Assembly (NCBI GenBank): GCA_008000375.1
Contig: SMOI01000049.1
Coordinates: 1 to 64,000 of the forward strand
Direction: 5' to 3'
Length of the DNA: 64,000 nucleotides
From: Poteriospumella lacustris
Taxonomy: Eukaryota; Sar; Chrysophyceae; Chromulinales; Dinobryaceae
The notes beneath the pieces were generated by a model. It searched no databases. It was not told the DNA's origin and was given only the letters and a program-made list of their open reading frames with translations. The position numbers and the translations under genes were made by a program. This document shows, one piece after another, positions 1 to 14,900 of this stretch (position 1 is its first letter; each line of letters begins with the position of its first letter).

Positions 1-3000
1 AGAATCGCACCGGAGTCGCCAGCCGAAGCATCGCCAGAGCTGATCGTGATCAGTCCCGTATTAGTGCCAACACCGGACAACAACGCCACGGTGCCCGATG
101 TCGTCGAGCTCACACCCGATGCGAGGCGGATGCTACCGCTCGTGGTGGACGCACTGCCGGCCTCCACCACCACAGCGCCGGAGTTGGCAGTTGCGGATGC
201 ACCGGTCACCAGGTACATCGCCCCTGTGCTTCCGGCTCCAGTCGCACGACCCGTGCTCAAGTACATGGCTCCCGACTGGCCCGTAGTCACCGAGCCGGAG
301 CCGATCGTCACATCTCCCGAGTTCATCAACGCCGTCGCAGCCGATCCTGATAGCATGGTCACAGCGCCAGCGTGTTCGACCGCCGAGTCACCGGATGCGA
401 CATAGATATCCCCACCAGTCGATCCAGCTGTCGTGGCCGACCCGACCACAATCGAGATTTTGCCCGACGCCCCGTGAGCGCTCGAGCCGGATCCGATGAA
501 CACCGCGCCGCTGGCACCGCTCACAGTCGAGCCGGTGCTCAACAAGATCTGACCACTGACACCCACAGTTCCGCCCGCAGCGGTTCGCAATGTCAAGTCG
601 CCGCTGCTGGTCGACGTGCCTTGGCCCGTCGAGACAGTGACGGATCCTCCCGTGGCGGACACACTATCACCGGCAGTGATTTGCACCGCACCACCCGCTC
701 CGCTCGCGCCACTGCCCACGGCGATGGCGATCGAGCCTCCCGCAGCCGAGCTCGCCGTGCCGGTCGTAATCACAATCGACCCAGCGCCCGTCCTAGACGT
801 ACCGGTGCTGAGCAGCACCATGCCGCTGGAAGCAGCAGCGGATGACGCTGTCGCCAGCGTCATATCACCACTGCTCGACAAATCGGACACGCCCGTCGTG
901 ATGCTCACAGTTCCTCCCGACTTGCCAGTGGCAGTAGTCTTACCAGCCGAAATCGACACGGCGCCGCCGTCTGCGCTGTCCGTGTCACCGACCGCGATGG
1001 TCACTGCGCCAGCACTACCTCCGAGCGATGGACCGGTGCCGATGAGAATCGCACCGGAGTCGCCAGCCGAAGCATCGCCAGAGCTGATCGTGATCAGTCC
1101 CGTATTAGTGCCAACACCGGACAACAACGCCACGGTGCCCGATGTCGTCGAGCTCACACCCGATGCGAGGCGGATGCTACCGCTCGTGGTGGACGCACTG
1201 CCGGCCTCCACCACCACAGCGCCGGAGTTGGCAGTTGCGGATGCACCGGTCACCAGGTACATCGCCCCTGTGCTTCCGGCTCCAGTCGCACGACCCGTGC
1301 TCAAGTACATGGCTCCCGACTGGCCCGTAGTCACCGAGCCGGAGCCGATCGTCACATCTCCCGAGTTCATCAACGCCGTCGCAGCCGATCCTGATAGCAT
1401 GGTCACAGCGCCAGCGTGTTCGACCGCCGAGTCACCGGATGCGACATAGATATCCCCACCAGTCGATCCAGCTGTCGTGGCCGACCCGACCACAATCGAG
1501 ATTTTGCCCGACGCCCCGTGAGCGCTCGAGCCGGATCCGATGAACACCGCGCCGCTGGCACCGCTCACAGTCGAGCCGGTGCTCAACAAGATCTGACCAC
1601 TGACACCCACAGTTCCGCCCGCAGCGGTTCGCAATGTCAAGTCGCCGCTGCTGGTCGACGTGCCTTGGCCCGTCGAGACAGTGACGGATCCTCCCGTGGC
1701 GGACACACTATCACCGGCAGTGATTTGCACCGCACCACCCGCTCCGCTCGCGCCACTGCCCACGGCGATGGCGATCGAGCCTCCCGCAGCCGAGCTCGCC
1801 GTGCCGGTCGTAATCACAATCGACCCAGCGCCCGTCCTAGACGTACCGGTGCTGAGCAGCACCATGCCGCTGGAAGCAGCAGCGGATGACGCTGTCGCCA
1901 GCGTCATATCACCACTGCTCGACAAATCGGACACGCCCGTCGTGATGCTCACAGTTCCTCCCGACTTGCCAGTGGCAGTAGTCTTACCAGCCGAAATCGA
2001 CACGGCGCCGCCGTCTGCGCTGTCCGTGTCACCGACCGCGATGGTCACTGCGCCAGCACTACCTCCGAGCGATGGACCGGTGCCGATGAGAATCGCACCG
2101 GAGTCGCCAGCCGAAGCATCGCCAGAGCTGATCGTGATCAGTCCCGTATTAGTGCCAACACCGGACAACAACGCCACGGTGCCCGATGTCGTCGAGCTCA
2201 CACCCGATGCGAGGCGGATGCTACCGCTCGTGGTGGACGCACTGCCGGCCTCCACCACCACAGCGCCGGAGTTGGCAGTTGCGGATGCACCGGTCACCAG
2301 GTACATCGCCCCTGTGCTTCCGGCTCCAGTCGCACGACCCGTGCTCAAGTACATGGCTCCCGACTGGCCCGTAGTCACCGAGCCGGAGCCGATCGTCACA
2401 TCTCCCGAGTTCATCAACGCCGTCGCAGCCGATCCTGATAGCATGGTCACAGCGCCAGCGTGTTCGACCGCCGAGTCACCGGATGCGACATAGATATCCC
2501 CACCAGTCGATCCAGCTGTCGTGGCCGACCCGACCACAATCGAGATTTTGCCCGACGCCCCGTGAGCGCTCGAGCCGGATCCGATGAACACCGCGCCGCT
2601 GGCACCGCTCACAGTCGAGCCGGTGCTCAACAAGATCTGACCACTGACACCCACAGTTCCGCCCGCAGCGGTTCGCAATGTCAAGTCGCCGCTGCTGGTC
2701 GACGTGCCTTGGCCCGTCGAGACAGTGACGGATCCTCCCGTGGCGGACACACTATCACCGGCAGTGATTTGCACCGCACCACCCGCTCCGCTCGCGCCAC
2801 TGCCCACGGCGATGGCGATCGAGCCTCCCGCAGCCGAGCTCGCCGTGCCGGTCGTAATCACAATCGACCCAGCGCCCGTCCTAGACGTACCGGTGCTGAG
2901 CAGCACCATGCCGCTGGAAGCAGCAGCGGATGACGCTGTCGCCAGCGTCATATCACCACTGCTCGACAAATCGGACACGCCCGTCGTGATGCTCACAGTT

Positions 3001-5990
3001 CCTCCCGACTTGCCAGTGGCAGTAGTCTTACCAGCCGAAATCGACACGGCGCCGCCGTCTGCGCTGTCCGTGTCACCGACCGCGATGGTCACTGCGCCAG
3101 CACTACCTCCGAGCGATGGACCGGTGCCGATGAGAATCGCACCGGAGTCGCCAGCCGAAGCATCGCCAGAGCTGATCGTGATCAGTCCCGTATTAGTGCC
3201 AACACCGGACAACAACGCCACGGTGCCCGATGTCGTCGAGCTCACACCCGATGCGAGGCGGATGCTACCGCTCGTGGTGGACGCACTGCCGGCCTCCACC
3301 ACCACAGCGCCGGAGTTGGCAGTTGCGGATGCACCGGTCACCAGGTACATCGCCCCTGTGCTTCCGGCTCCAGTCGCACGACCCGTGCTCAAGTACATGG
3401 CTCCCGACTGGCCCGTAGTCACCGAGCCGGAGCCGATCGTCACATCTCCCGAGTTCATCAACGCCGTCGCAGCCGATCCTGATAGCATGGTCACAGCGCC
3501 AGCGTGTTCGACCGCCGAGTCACCGGATGCGACATAGATATCCCCACCAGTCGATCCAGCTGTCGTGGCCGACCCGACCACAATCGAGATTTTGCCCGAC
3601 GCCCCGTGAGCGCTCGAGCCGGATCCGATGAACACCGCGCCGCTGGCACCGCTCACAGTCGAGCCGGTGCTCAACAAGATCTGACCACTGACACCCACAG
3701 TTCCGCCCGCAGCGGTTCGCAATGTCAAGTCGCCGCTGCTGGTCGACGTGCCTTGGCCCGTCGAGACAGTGACGGATCCTCCCGTGGCGGACACACTATC
3801 ACCGGCAGTGATTTGCACCGCACCACCCGCTCCGCTCGCGCCACTGCCCACGGCGATGGCGATCGAGCCTCCCGCAGCCGAGCTCGCCGTGCCGGTCGTA
3901 ATCACAATCGACCCAGCGCCCGTCCTAGACGTACCGGTGCTGAGCAGCACCATGCCGCTGGAAGCAGCAGCGGATGACGCTGTCGCCAGCGTCATATCAC
4001 CACTGCTCGACAAATCGGACACGCCCGTCGTGATGCTCACAGTTCCTCCCGACTTGCCAGTGGCAGTAGTCTTACCAGCCGAAATCGACACGGCGCCGCC
4101 GTCTGCGCTGTCCGTGTCACCGACCGCGATGGTCACTGCGCCAGCACTACCTCCGAGCGATGGACCGGTGCCGATGAGAATCGCACCGGAGTCGCCAGCC
4201 GAAGCATCGCCAGAGCTGATCGTGATCAGTCCCGTATTAGTGCCAACACCGGACAACAACGCCACGGTGCCCGATGTCGTCGAGCTCACACCCGATGCGA
4301 GGCGGATGCTACCGCTCGTGGTGGACGCACTGCCGGCCTCCACCACCACAGCGCCGGAGTTGGCAGTTGCGGATGCACCGGTCACCAGGTACATCGCCCC
4401 TGTGCTTCCGGCTCCAGTCGCACGACCCGTGCTCAAGTACATGGCTCCCGACTGGCCCGTAGTCACCGAGCCGGAGCCGATCGTCACATCTCCCGAGTTC
4501 ATCAACGCCGTCGCAGCCGATCCTGATAGCATGGTCACAGCGCCAGCGTGTTCGACCGCCGAGTCACCGGATGCGACATAGATATCCCCACCAGTCGATC
4601 CAGCTGTCGTGGCCGACCCGACCACAATCGAGATTTTGCCCGACGCCCCGTGAGCGCTCGAGCCGGATCCGATGAACACCGCGCCGCTGGCACCGCTCAC
4701 AGTCGAGCCGGTGCTCAACAAGATCTGACCACTGACACCCACAGTTCCGCCCGCAGCGGTTCGCAATGTCAAGTCGCCGCTGCTGGTCGACGTGCCTTGG
4801 CCCGTCGAGACAGTGACGGATCCTCCCGTGGCGGACACACTATCACCGGCAGTGATTTGCACCGCACCACCCGCTCCGCTCGCGCCACTGCCCACGGCGA
4901 TGGCGATCGAGCCTCCCGCAGCCGAGCTCGCCGTGCCGGTCGTAATCACAATCGACCCAGCGCCCGTCCTAGACGTACCGGTGCTGAGCAGCACCATGCC
5001 GCTGGAAGCAGCAGCGGATGACGCTGTCGCCAGCGTCATATCACCACTGCTCGACAAATCGGACACGCCCGTCGTGATGCTCACAGTTCCTCCCGACTTG
5101 CCAGTGGCAGTAGTCTTACCAGCCGAAATCGACACGGCGCCGCCGTCTGCGCTGTCCGTGTCACCGACCGCGATGGTCACTGCGCCAGCACTACCTCCGA
5201 GCGATGGACCGGTGCCGATGAGAATCGCACCGGAGTCGCCAGCCGAAGCATCGCCAGAGCTGATCGTGATCAGTCCCGTATTAGTGCCAACACCGGACAA
5301 CAACGCCACGGTGCCCGATGTCGTCGAGCTCACACCCGATGCGAGGCGGATGCTACCGCTCGTGGTGGACGCACTGCCGGCCTCCACCACCACAGCGCCG
5401 GAGTTGGCAGTTGCGGATGCACCGGTCACCAGGTACATCGCCCCTGTGCTTCCGGCTCCAGTCGCACGACCCGTGCTCAAGTACATGGCTCCCGACTGGC
5501 CCGTAGTCACCGAGCCGGAGCCGATCGTCACATCTCCCGAGTTCATCAACGCCGTCGCAGCCGATCCTGATAGCATGGTCACAGCGCCAGCGTGTTCGAC
5601 CGCCGAGTCACCGGATGCGACATAGATATCCCCACCAGTCGATCCAGCTGTCGTGGCCGACCCGACCACAATCGAGATTTTGCCCGACGCCCCGTGAGCG
5701 CTCGAGCCGGATCCGATGAACACCGCGCCGCTGGCACCGCTCACAGTCGAGCCGGTGCTCAACAAGATCTGACCACTGACACCCACAGTTCCGCCCGCAG
5801 CGGTTCGCAATGTCAAGTCGCCGCTGCTGGTCGACGTGCCTTGGCCCGTCGAGACAGTGACGGATCCTCCCGTGGCGGACACACTATCACCGGCAGTGAT
5901 TTGCACCGCACCACCCGCTCCGCTCGCGCCACTGCCCACGGCGATGGCGATCGAGCCTCCCGCAGCCGAGCTCGCCGTGCCGGTCGTAAT
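1..5990 (-). repeat. Tandem array of a 1,044-bp (348-residue) unit, 5.74 copies in window
   Basis: Copies start at 1, 1045, 2089, 3133, 4177 and 5221; the last is cut short at 5990, where the sequence diverges. I saw no base difference between copies. The period is divisible by 3, so the frame is kept. Each unit translates into 23 modules of 13 to 17 residues that sum exactly to 348. The array continues past the left edge. Sampled sequence is about 60% GC against about 50% downstream, with many GGC, TCG and ACG codons. The identity implies very recent amplification or continual homogenisation. The copy number may be wrong in an assembly. Confidence 0.97.
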
Positions 5991-8900
5991 AAGAACTGCT
6001 CCAGAAGGCTTTGACAATCCTGTTGTGGGCCCAGTGCTGAGAAGTAGCATTCCGCTTACTCCGGTGCCTCCTGATTCGGTACGTAAGTACATGTCGCCGC
6101 TGCTTGTCGAGCCCTTCCCAGACGTCAATGTGATTAATCCACCGCTCTTATCTGATGAAATGCCTGAGGAGAGCGCAATATATCCTCCCTGTCCACAATC
6201 ACCGGAACCTATGGAAACAGTGATCGAACCTGCGCTTCCCGCTGCTGCGCTTCCTTTAACACTTCCAGTGCCAATCAAAATAGCACCGCCGTCTCCTGTC
6301 GCCGACGATCCAGTGCTAAACACAATGGACCCGCTAACTCCAGTTCCAGCAACATTGGGCGTCATGACGGAAATATCACCCGTCGGTGAGTTAGACCCGC
6401 TTCCAGACGTGATACGAACAGCTCCACCAGATGAGGCAGTGGATCTTCCGGCAGTGATGTACACTGAACCACCAACACCAGTGTCACCACTTCCAACAGT
6501 GATAGAAATAGAACCACCCTTCCCGGTTGTGGCACTGCCCGAGCCGATAGAAATCGAACCACTGTCTTGGCCACTGGCGGCGCCAGAACTCAGTACAACA
6601 GCACCTGAGGCACCCGTACCGCCAACAGTCACATCAGCCGTTCGAAGTACCAATGATCCAGTAGACGAAGTGACACTCGTTCCAGTGACAATTGACACCG
6701 ACCCACCAGTTCTTGACTGAGTTCCACCAGCAGAAACAAAAATACTTCCACCCGAGCCAGAAGAGCCGCTTCCAACTGTTACGTAAACATCGCCTCCACG
6801 ACCTCCAATAGCGACTCCTGATCCAACAATGATCTTTCCACTATTTCCACCAGATGTAGTTCCAGAGCTCAAGACAATCGTTCCGCTCTCACCCGTCGTT
6901 CCGGCCGTTGCAGATTTAATGACAACATTACCGCTGGAGGATGCAATTCCAGAACCGCTGGAAATCGAAATCGACCCACCAGAGGTCATAGCTGCATTGC
7001 CAGCGGAGAGACTAATGTCGCCACCAACACCGCCATTGCTACTACCGACAGATATAGAAATGCTGCCGCCAATGCCACTCGTTGCCGAGCCGCTTCCAAT
7101 GAGAATACTTCCGGTGTCACCAGACGAGCCGGAGCCAGTGCTCAAAACAAGAGCTCCAGACGATTTACCCGATGCGGACAAAACGGCGACACTTCCACTG
7201 GTTAAGCTTCCGGTACCACTACTCATCCTCAAAAATCCACCAGTCATACTACTCGACAAGCCTGCATCAACGACGATGGCGCCACCTACCCCACTCGCTC
7301 CAGATCCAACCGATATAGTGATCGAGCCTCCAGAACCCGAGGTTGCACTTCCAGAGCCTAACAAAATGGAACCAGATGAACCAACGGAGTTACCGCTGCT
7401 CAAAACCAATGATCCACTCACAGCAGGCGCTGTCGTCGTATCATCACTGCGCACTACGACATTCCCGCTGGAAGTTGCCCCTCCATTAGATTGCAAAATC
7501 AGTGCACCACCGGTTGCGCCGGACGAACGTCCAGATTGGATAAGCACTGCTCCCCCAACACCAGTTGTACCTGATCCAACAGTGATGTACACTGAACCAC
7601 CTGTGCCACCCGCAACCCCACCAGACCCAATTAAAACGTCACCAGAGCTTCCAGCGGTCGCTGTTCCAGAACTGAGAATCAGCTGTCCACTTGCACCCGC
7701 AGTTCCTCCGTCATTAGAGCGAATCACAAGGTCGCCACTGCTGGTCGCCGTTCCCGACCCAGAAACGATCGAAATTGAACCACCAGATAAATCACTGGAC
7801 TTTCCACCAGATAAAGAAATAGAACCACCAATAGAAGAACCACCGGATCCAATAGCGATGGAGATTGATCCACCACTTCCACTCAAGGAAGACCCTGTTC
7901 CAATTAGAATTGAACCGGAATAAGGACCCTTAACAGAGCCACCAGTGCTTAGAGCAATATCACCACCGGCACCGTTGACTGAGTCATAAGTTTGAACCGC
8001 GATGGAACCAGTCGTCGATGAGCTTGCACCTGAAACAATGCGGATTCCACCGCCAGTACCAGAAGCGAAGGACGTTTCTCCAGCACTCACAGTAACCGAT
8101 CCCCCACTGCCACTATTTCCAGAGCCAACTGCAATCACGATAGCTCCCGAACGACCAGATGAGGCCGACCCAGTGACCAGCGATAAACTGCCGCTGTTGC
8201 CACTGGAGGAAGTACCCGTCGATATGCTAATGGACCCACTAACACCGCTAACTCCCGCATCCGCTGTCTTCATCACCAGGTCACCACTGGAAGTAGAGCT
8301 TCCATATCCAGTGACTAGTGAAATACTTCCACCCGATGACTGACTGGAACCACCCGCACTAACGGAGACATCACCACCAGACCCGAGGGTTCCAGATCCT
8401 ACGGATATCGTAATGGACCCACCATGACCAGACGTTGCAGTGCCGGTTCCGATCGCAATTGAGCCTGAATTTCCTGAGCGACTGATACCAGAGCTCAAAA
8501 CAACCCCTCCACTTACACCGCTATTTCCTGAATCGGCAGTGGACATATACAGGGAGCCACTCGATGCTCGACCTCCACTTCCGGAAACAATATAGATAGT
8601 GCCACCAGTATTCGAGCCAGAATCACCAGCTGACAATTTAATCCACCCTCCTTCATTCGAAGCACCACTTCCAACTCCGATATCTATAGATCCACCTGAG
8701 CCAACGGTGTTGCTTCCTGTTCCCAAAAGGAGGTTCCCAGACGACGAGGTTGAGGTTGCATCACCCGTACTCAAAACGATGGAACCGGAAATACCATTGG
8801 TACCCGCGTCAGAAGTTTGGATAGCGACCGAACCACTACTGGACGACGTACTCGACCCAGACACAATTTTAACATCACCACCTGTTGCCACGCTTGACAT

Positions 8901-11900
8901 TCCACTACTGACATAAATGGAACCACCCTGACCCACAGAACCAGAACCAACCGTGACATAAATCGATCCTCCATTCCCACCCGCGGCAGATCCCGTTCCA
9001 ACGTAGATCGATCCACTACCACCAGCATGAGAGAGACCACTGCTCAAAACAATCAGACCGGAGGATCCGGTGGGGCTTGAAGTTGGAGTGGTGATTGACA
9101 CGGAACCAGATGCGAAAGAGCTAGAACTTGAACCCGAAGCGATGAACACAGCACCTCCAACACCGCTGCTCATGTCACCGGCACGAATGCGGACATATCC
9201 ACCAGAACCAGAGTATCCGCTTCCAACAGAAACATCAATATGGCCTGCTCTTCCAGTCGACGAAGTTCCCGAACCGATCGCAACAAGCCCACTATTTGTG
9301 ACAGCTGAGCCAGTGGAGAGAGCAACAACTCCTGATTCTCCAGCCACCCCACTATTGCTGGTGCTGAGCAAAATCGATCCACTAGTTGTCGAAGTACTTG
9401 AGCCAGAAACGACGTAAACAGACCCTGCCGTTGCAGATCTTGAGCCTCCAGCTTGCAAGGAAAGCGGTCCCCCGATGCCAGAATCTCCACTACCAACGGT
9501 AACAGAAATGGCCCCACCTCTTCCACTGGTAGCTGTACCCGTTCCGAAATTCATACCACCGGAATTTCCAGACGTACTAGACCCTGTGCTCAAAATCAAA
9601 TACCCACTTCGCCCACTCGTACCCGCATTAGGAGTTCCAAGGAGCAAGTTTCCACTTGAAGTTCGGGACCCTGAACCACTGTAAAGGAACACGCTCCCGC
9701 CCGACAACGACGATGAATCGCCGGCAAGCAAACGAAGATCTCCTCCAGCCCCACTATTTCCGGAGCCCACAGTGACATAGACCGATCCACCCGATCCGGA
9801 TGAGGCTCCTCCGGATCCTATTCTGACTGACCCCGAGTTTCCACTGGAAGAAGAACCAGAGCTCAAAACCACCATACCGCTACTTCCACTTGTTCCTGCA
9901 TTTGCACTGCGGAGTACCAAGTTTCCACTACTAGTTCTGCTACCAGAGCCGGACTCAATGTAAACGCTTCCTCCACTCAATGAACTGCTGATTCCAGCAC
10001 TTAAGATGATGTAACCACCTTCACCGACGTTTCCACTTCCAACTGTGACATACACATGCCCTCCACGTCCATTGACAGCACCGGCTGTACCAACCATAAC
10101 GGAGCCCGAATTTCCATTCGTTGCCGATCCACTGCTAACGATTATCATTCCGGTTTCGGAGCTGGTCTGCGTTTGAATAGCGATAGAGCCGCTGGTCGAA
10201 ACACCAGCACCAGAATTCACAAAGACGGAACCACCAGTATATACAGTACTCGCACCAGACGAAATTGTGACATCACCTCCAGCCAAACTATAGGAGCTAC
10301 CAACGGTAATGAGGATTGACCCAGCACCACCAGATGTAGCACTTCCGCTGCCAATGTACAGCGATCCACTGTTGCCCGAAATGGAAGAGCCGGAGCTGAG
10401 AACGACGGCACCAGAATTGGTAGTGGCATAGCTGGACTGAACGATTACTGCCCCACTAGCACTGCCAATTCCCCGTCCACTTTGAATAGAAACTTCACCA
10501 CCAGTTGTTCCTGACGAATCCCCTGCAGACAAAGAAACTGCCCCTCCAGCTCCGCTATCCCCTGAACCAACGGAGACAAGGATATCCCCACCACTTCCGC
10601 TGGTCGCCGAGCCGGATCCAATCGAAAGAGACCCGCTGTTTCCAGATAAGGACACACCAGAGCTAATTACGACATATCCACTAGAACCACTCGATCCAGA
10701 TATTGATGAAGTGAATAACAAGTTTCCACTGCTACCACTACTACTTGTTCCAGTTCTAACAAATACACTACCTCCAGTGCTAGAGACAGACGCACCGGCG
10801 GTAATCGTCACAGCACCTCCGGCTCCACTGTTTCCACTACCAACAGCTATGTAAACATTCCCACCGCGGCCACTTGCGGAAGATCCAGTGCCAAGCTGAA
10901 CCATTCCAGCATTTCCTGAAGATGATGTTCCCGTGCTCAAGAACAGGCTCCCACTGACTCCCGACACTCCCGCGTTTTGTGTCCGCACAAGAATATCTCC
11001 ACTGGAGCTAGATGAACCTGACCCAGATACAACTGAAACAAAACCACCGCTTGACACAGAAGACAAACCGGCCGATAGGACAACGTTACCACCGGAACCA
11101 CTACTGCCAGAGCCAACTTGTACGTAAATATCTCCACCCTTTCCTGACGTTGCACTTCCAGAACCGAGGACAATGACTCCGCTATTTCCGGAAGTCGTTG
11201 ACCCTGTACTCATCAAAAGCTGACCACTGACTCCTTGAGTTGAGGACGAAGATGTACTCAACACGATATTCCCACTGGATCCTCCGTTGCCATCTCCAGA
11301 GACGATAGAAACAAGACCACCCGAACGTGCTGTTGAGGTACCAGCTCTTAAGAAGATGGCACCACCGATACCGCTACTTCCCTTTCCAACGGTAATTTGA
11401 ACATCACCACCGCGACCCCCGTAACTGGTACCGGATGACAACTGAATAGATCCCGTCGACTTTGTAAGAGACGATCCAGTTGCCAGTTTGACGATACCAC
11501 TCTGGCCACTAGATCCGCCCATTGATGTCTGTAACAAAATTGAACCGCTGGTGGAGTATGTACTTGTACCAGATGTCAGAGATATTGATCCTCCAGTTTT
11601 ACCGGACGCAGACGTACTTCCGGCAGATACGGAAACGATTCCACCAACACCACTGCTGCCATGACCAACAGTCAATGAAATGCTCCCTCCAGCGCTGCTA
11701 CTAGAAGCGCCGGAGCTGATAGCAATTTTCCCGCTTGTTGCTGTGGCTGCACCGGACTTGATGTACACATCACCACTAGAACCACTGGATCCACTGGAGG
11801 CCGATTGCATGATCAACTGTCCGCTACTTGTTGAAGAACCATATCCACTCTGAATCATCAAAATACCGCCAGAAATATCATCAGAATTTCCGGCCGAAAG

Positions 11901-14900
11901 GGACAGCAACCCACCCGTACCACTGGACGACGTCCCAACAGAAATTGTTACGTCACCACTTCGGCCGGAAGAGACTGATCTACCGGAAAACAGTTGGATG
12001 TATCCTGAATTTCCGGACGCCGCATCAGGGGTTTTAATAACGATGTTTCCACTTTGCTTGAAGGAACTGCTTCCAGATGCTAGGTACACACTTCCACCAG
12101 TCGCATACTTGGATGGGCCACCATAAAGGAATAAATCTCCCCCGCTAGAATCAACACCACTTGCTGCCCCACCTTCTACGATGACCGAGCCACCGGAACT
12201 ACTGGGATATGTAGAATCTCCTCCGAGCAGGGAAAGAGTGGATCCTGAAGAACCGCTAGACGTACCGACTCTTACCACAATATCACCTGCACTCAAGCTC
12301 GCATCCCCAGTGCTCAACGTGAGAGAACCAGAATTTCCCGCTGTAGCAGCGCCAGATCCAACAACAACATCACCACTTCCAGAACCAGAACTGGATGGAG
12401 CAGAAGACAATTGCATAGATCCTGAAGAAACAGGACTGGTGCCACTGTTGATGATTACCCGTCCAGGCTGAAGTAGTCCATCGCCAGCATTCAGAACAAT
12501 ATCGCCACCGGTTCCACGATAGGCAGTACCAGCAGTAAATGTTACTGAACCACCCTTACTACCTTGCCCGAAGGTCGAGCTTCCCTCAATGGAAACAGCA
12601 CTTCCATCCGATACCATACTGGCTCCAGCCTTCAGTTGAATACTTCCTGCATTACCATAAAGGGATGAGCCAGTTGAGAGGCGAATATCACCGGCATCGC
12701 CTTGTTCATTTCGATGCGTCTGCAGCTGGATCAACCCTCCGCGACTGGACGTTAAAGTAACGTTATTGTCTGCACTGATTTTAACAACTCCTCCAGCATC
12801 GTTCGCTGACAAACTTCTTGTCGAGATGGAAACATTTCCACTGGAGAAATTGGAGTAACCAGGATGAATGAAAATAGACCCGGAAGGTCGGGAATGAGTC
12901 TCTCCAGTGGAGAAATACAACGAGCCACTGGAAGAACTTGCACTGCTACCGGAAGAGATCCTAATCTCCCCAGACGACGCATTTTTCGCAGAGTGGGCAG
13001 CAGTCGATAGGTTGATGCTTCCTGCTGTAGCAGTTCCAGTACCTGCAAGGATTCGTATATCCGAACCGTGCTCTCCTGAACCACCGATCAGTACTATATC
13101 TCCTGCTTTACCATTCTCGCTATGTCCACTTGAGAGGACAATTCCACCCGAAACATTGTCTTGGGCAGGTCCTGAAACAAGTTTGACTGTGCCAGACGAG
13201 GAGCCCGATGAGGTTCCAATGCTGATATCTCCTCCAGAGCCGGAAAAGAGCGAGACAACACCCTCATTCGCACTACCTTGAATGGCAACATTTCCGTCAG
13301 AAATTGTGATCACTCCTTCACCTCGATTACTGTTTTTGGAAGGACTGGCGAGAACAATTTCGTCATTGGAGGATAACTTGATTCCTCCTCCAACAGCAGT
13401 TGGCATTGAAAAGGCTTCCAGAGCAATTCCACCAGAGCGAGCAACTGAAGGTCCAGTCGCGAACGAAAGAGACCCCGAAACTTTCCCGGCCCCGGAAGAG
13501 ACAGAAATGTCACCGGAAGCATCAAGAAGAGAAGTACCAGTCGATAATTCAATGAATCCAGTTCTGCTGCCACTTTCGGAAGAGTGCAATGTTATGTTTC
13601 CACTAGATCCTGATTCTGCCAAACCGCTGCCAATCACAATGGAGCCCGAATCAACACCGGAATGTCCAGACTTGATAAGAACTCCACCGGAGGAAGCACT
13701 ATGACTATTCCCGGTTTCCACAACGATCATCGAGTCCTCCATGGAAATTACACTTCCTGTTCGAATGGAGCTTCCAGGAGATTGCAGTACGATGCGACCA
13801 GCGGATGTTTCTGTAGAAGCAGTGACCTTGACACTGCCACCCGATTCATCAAATCTGGAAATACCTTCGAGCGAAGCGACACCAGAAGAACCACCGTTAT
13901 CGTTGCGAACAACAAGGCCTCCAGAGAATTCACCATTTGATTCCACTCCAACAGCAACAATGGATGACTTTTTGGAGCCAACCGTACGCAATGCAACATA
14001 ATCAGATGTTGGCCCTGATGTCAACCGAAGTGCAGCTGATTCAGCCAACAACGACAAAACAGAAGAGCCTCCAGATGATGATCCCGATCGCAAAGAAATC
14101 GAACCAGCTTGCTCCGCATCGCCGGTGGACAAAGAAACATCCCCACTTACTTTCTCAGCACCCAATGTAGTGATAAGAAGTGAACCCGACAATTTTCGAT
14201 CACCCGACACACCACCGATGAGAGACGAAGAACCGACCGCGGTATCTTCTGATGCAGCCAAAATCATCTGACTTGGCTCACCACCAGACGGAGACGAAGA
14301 CGAAATGTGCACCGACTGACCAACAACAGCCTTTGATCCAGAGCGACCGGGTGTGGACAACGAGGCAATCGTAACATGACCAGGTTCCAAGGATCCTTCA
14401 CCCGACACAACGGTCACGTTTCCTCCTACAGATCCTGATCCACCACGGACCACCACTGACCCACCCTCTGCTGACGAGTGGCTTGACCCTTCAAGGAGAA
14501 CGAACTCATCAGACTTGACACTTTCCGAAAAGCCACCTCTCAGGACGATGTTGCCAGGCGAACCATATCGACTTTCTCCACTGGTCAAAGAAATACCCCC
14601 TGACGAACTGAAGCTCGATCCAGTCGAAATCGTAATTTGACCCGACCCGTCCAGGTCGGACGAAACTGTGGACGAAACCAGCTCTTTCCCGATGGAGACA
14701 ACCTTACCACCTGAGGCGGATCGCTCAGCTGATATATAAACTGATCCGCTGTTGACCAACGAACCACCAGTTCGGAGGAACACTGATCCACTTTCTTCTT
14801 GCGAGGAACCTGACTCGACAACTACATTACCACTACGCTTTTGGGCGATTCCGGACGACAATTCAACAATTCCTGATGATGATGCTGCTGCATTCGACGA

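Noticed and set aside
616-5625. Repeated plus-strand open frames of 277 codons (and 157 codons in another frame) in the tandem array
   Set aside because: They are antisense shadows of the minus frame: complementing Gly/Ser/Val codons gives Pro/Ala/Thr/Val strings with few stops. They end at each repeat, while the minus frame never stops.
6829-7923. Long plus-strand frame of 364 codons rich in Pro, Glu and Ile
   Set aside because: It repeats the antisense pattern of the solenoid modules, and neighbouring copies of the same modules break it. No independent domain.
5991-12130. RTX calcium-binding nonapeptides or collagen-like repeats
   Set aside because: There is no series of G-G-x-G-x-D and no Gly at every third position. 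The period is about 15 residues with alternating hydrophobics.
5991-12130. Ice-binding solenoid, suggested by Ser/Thr ladders
   Set aside because: No regular T-x-T ladder is kept from module to module; Ser and Thr positions vary too much to claim an ice-binding face.
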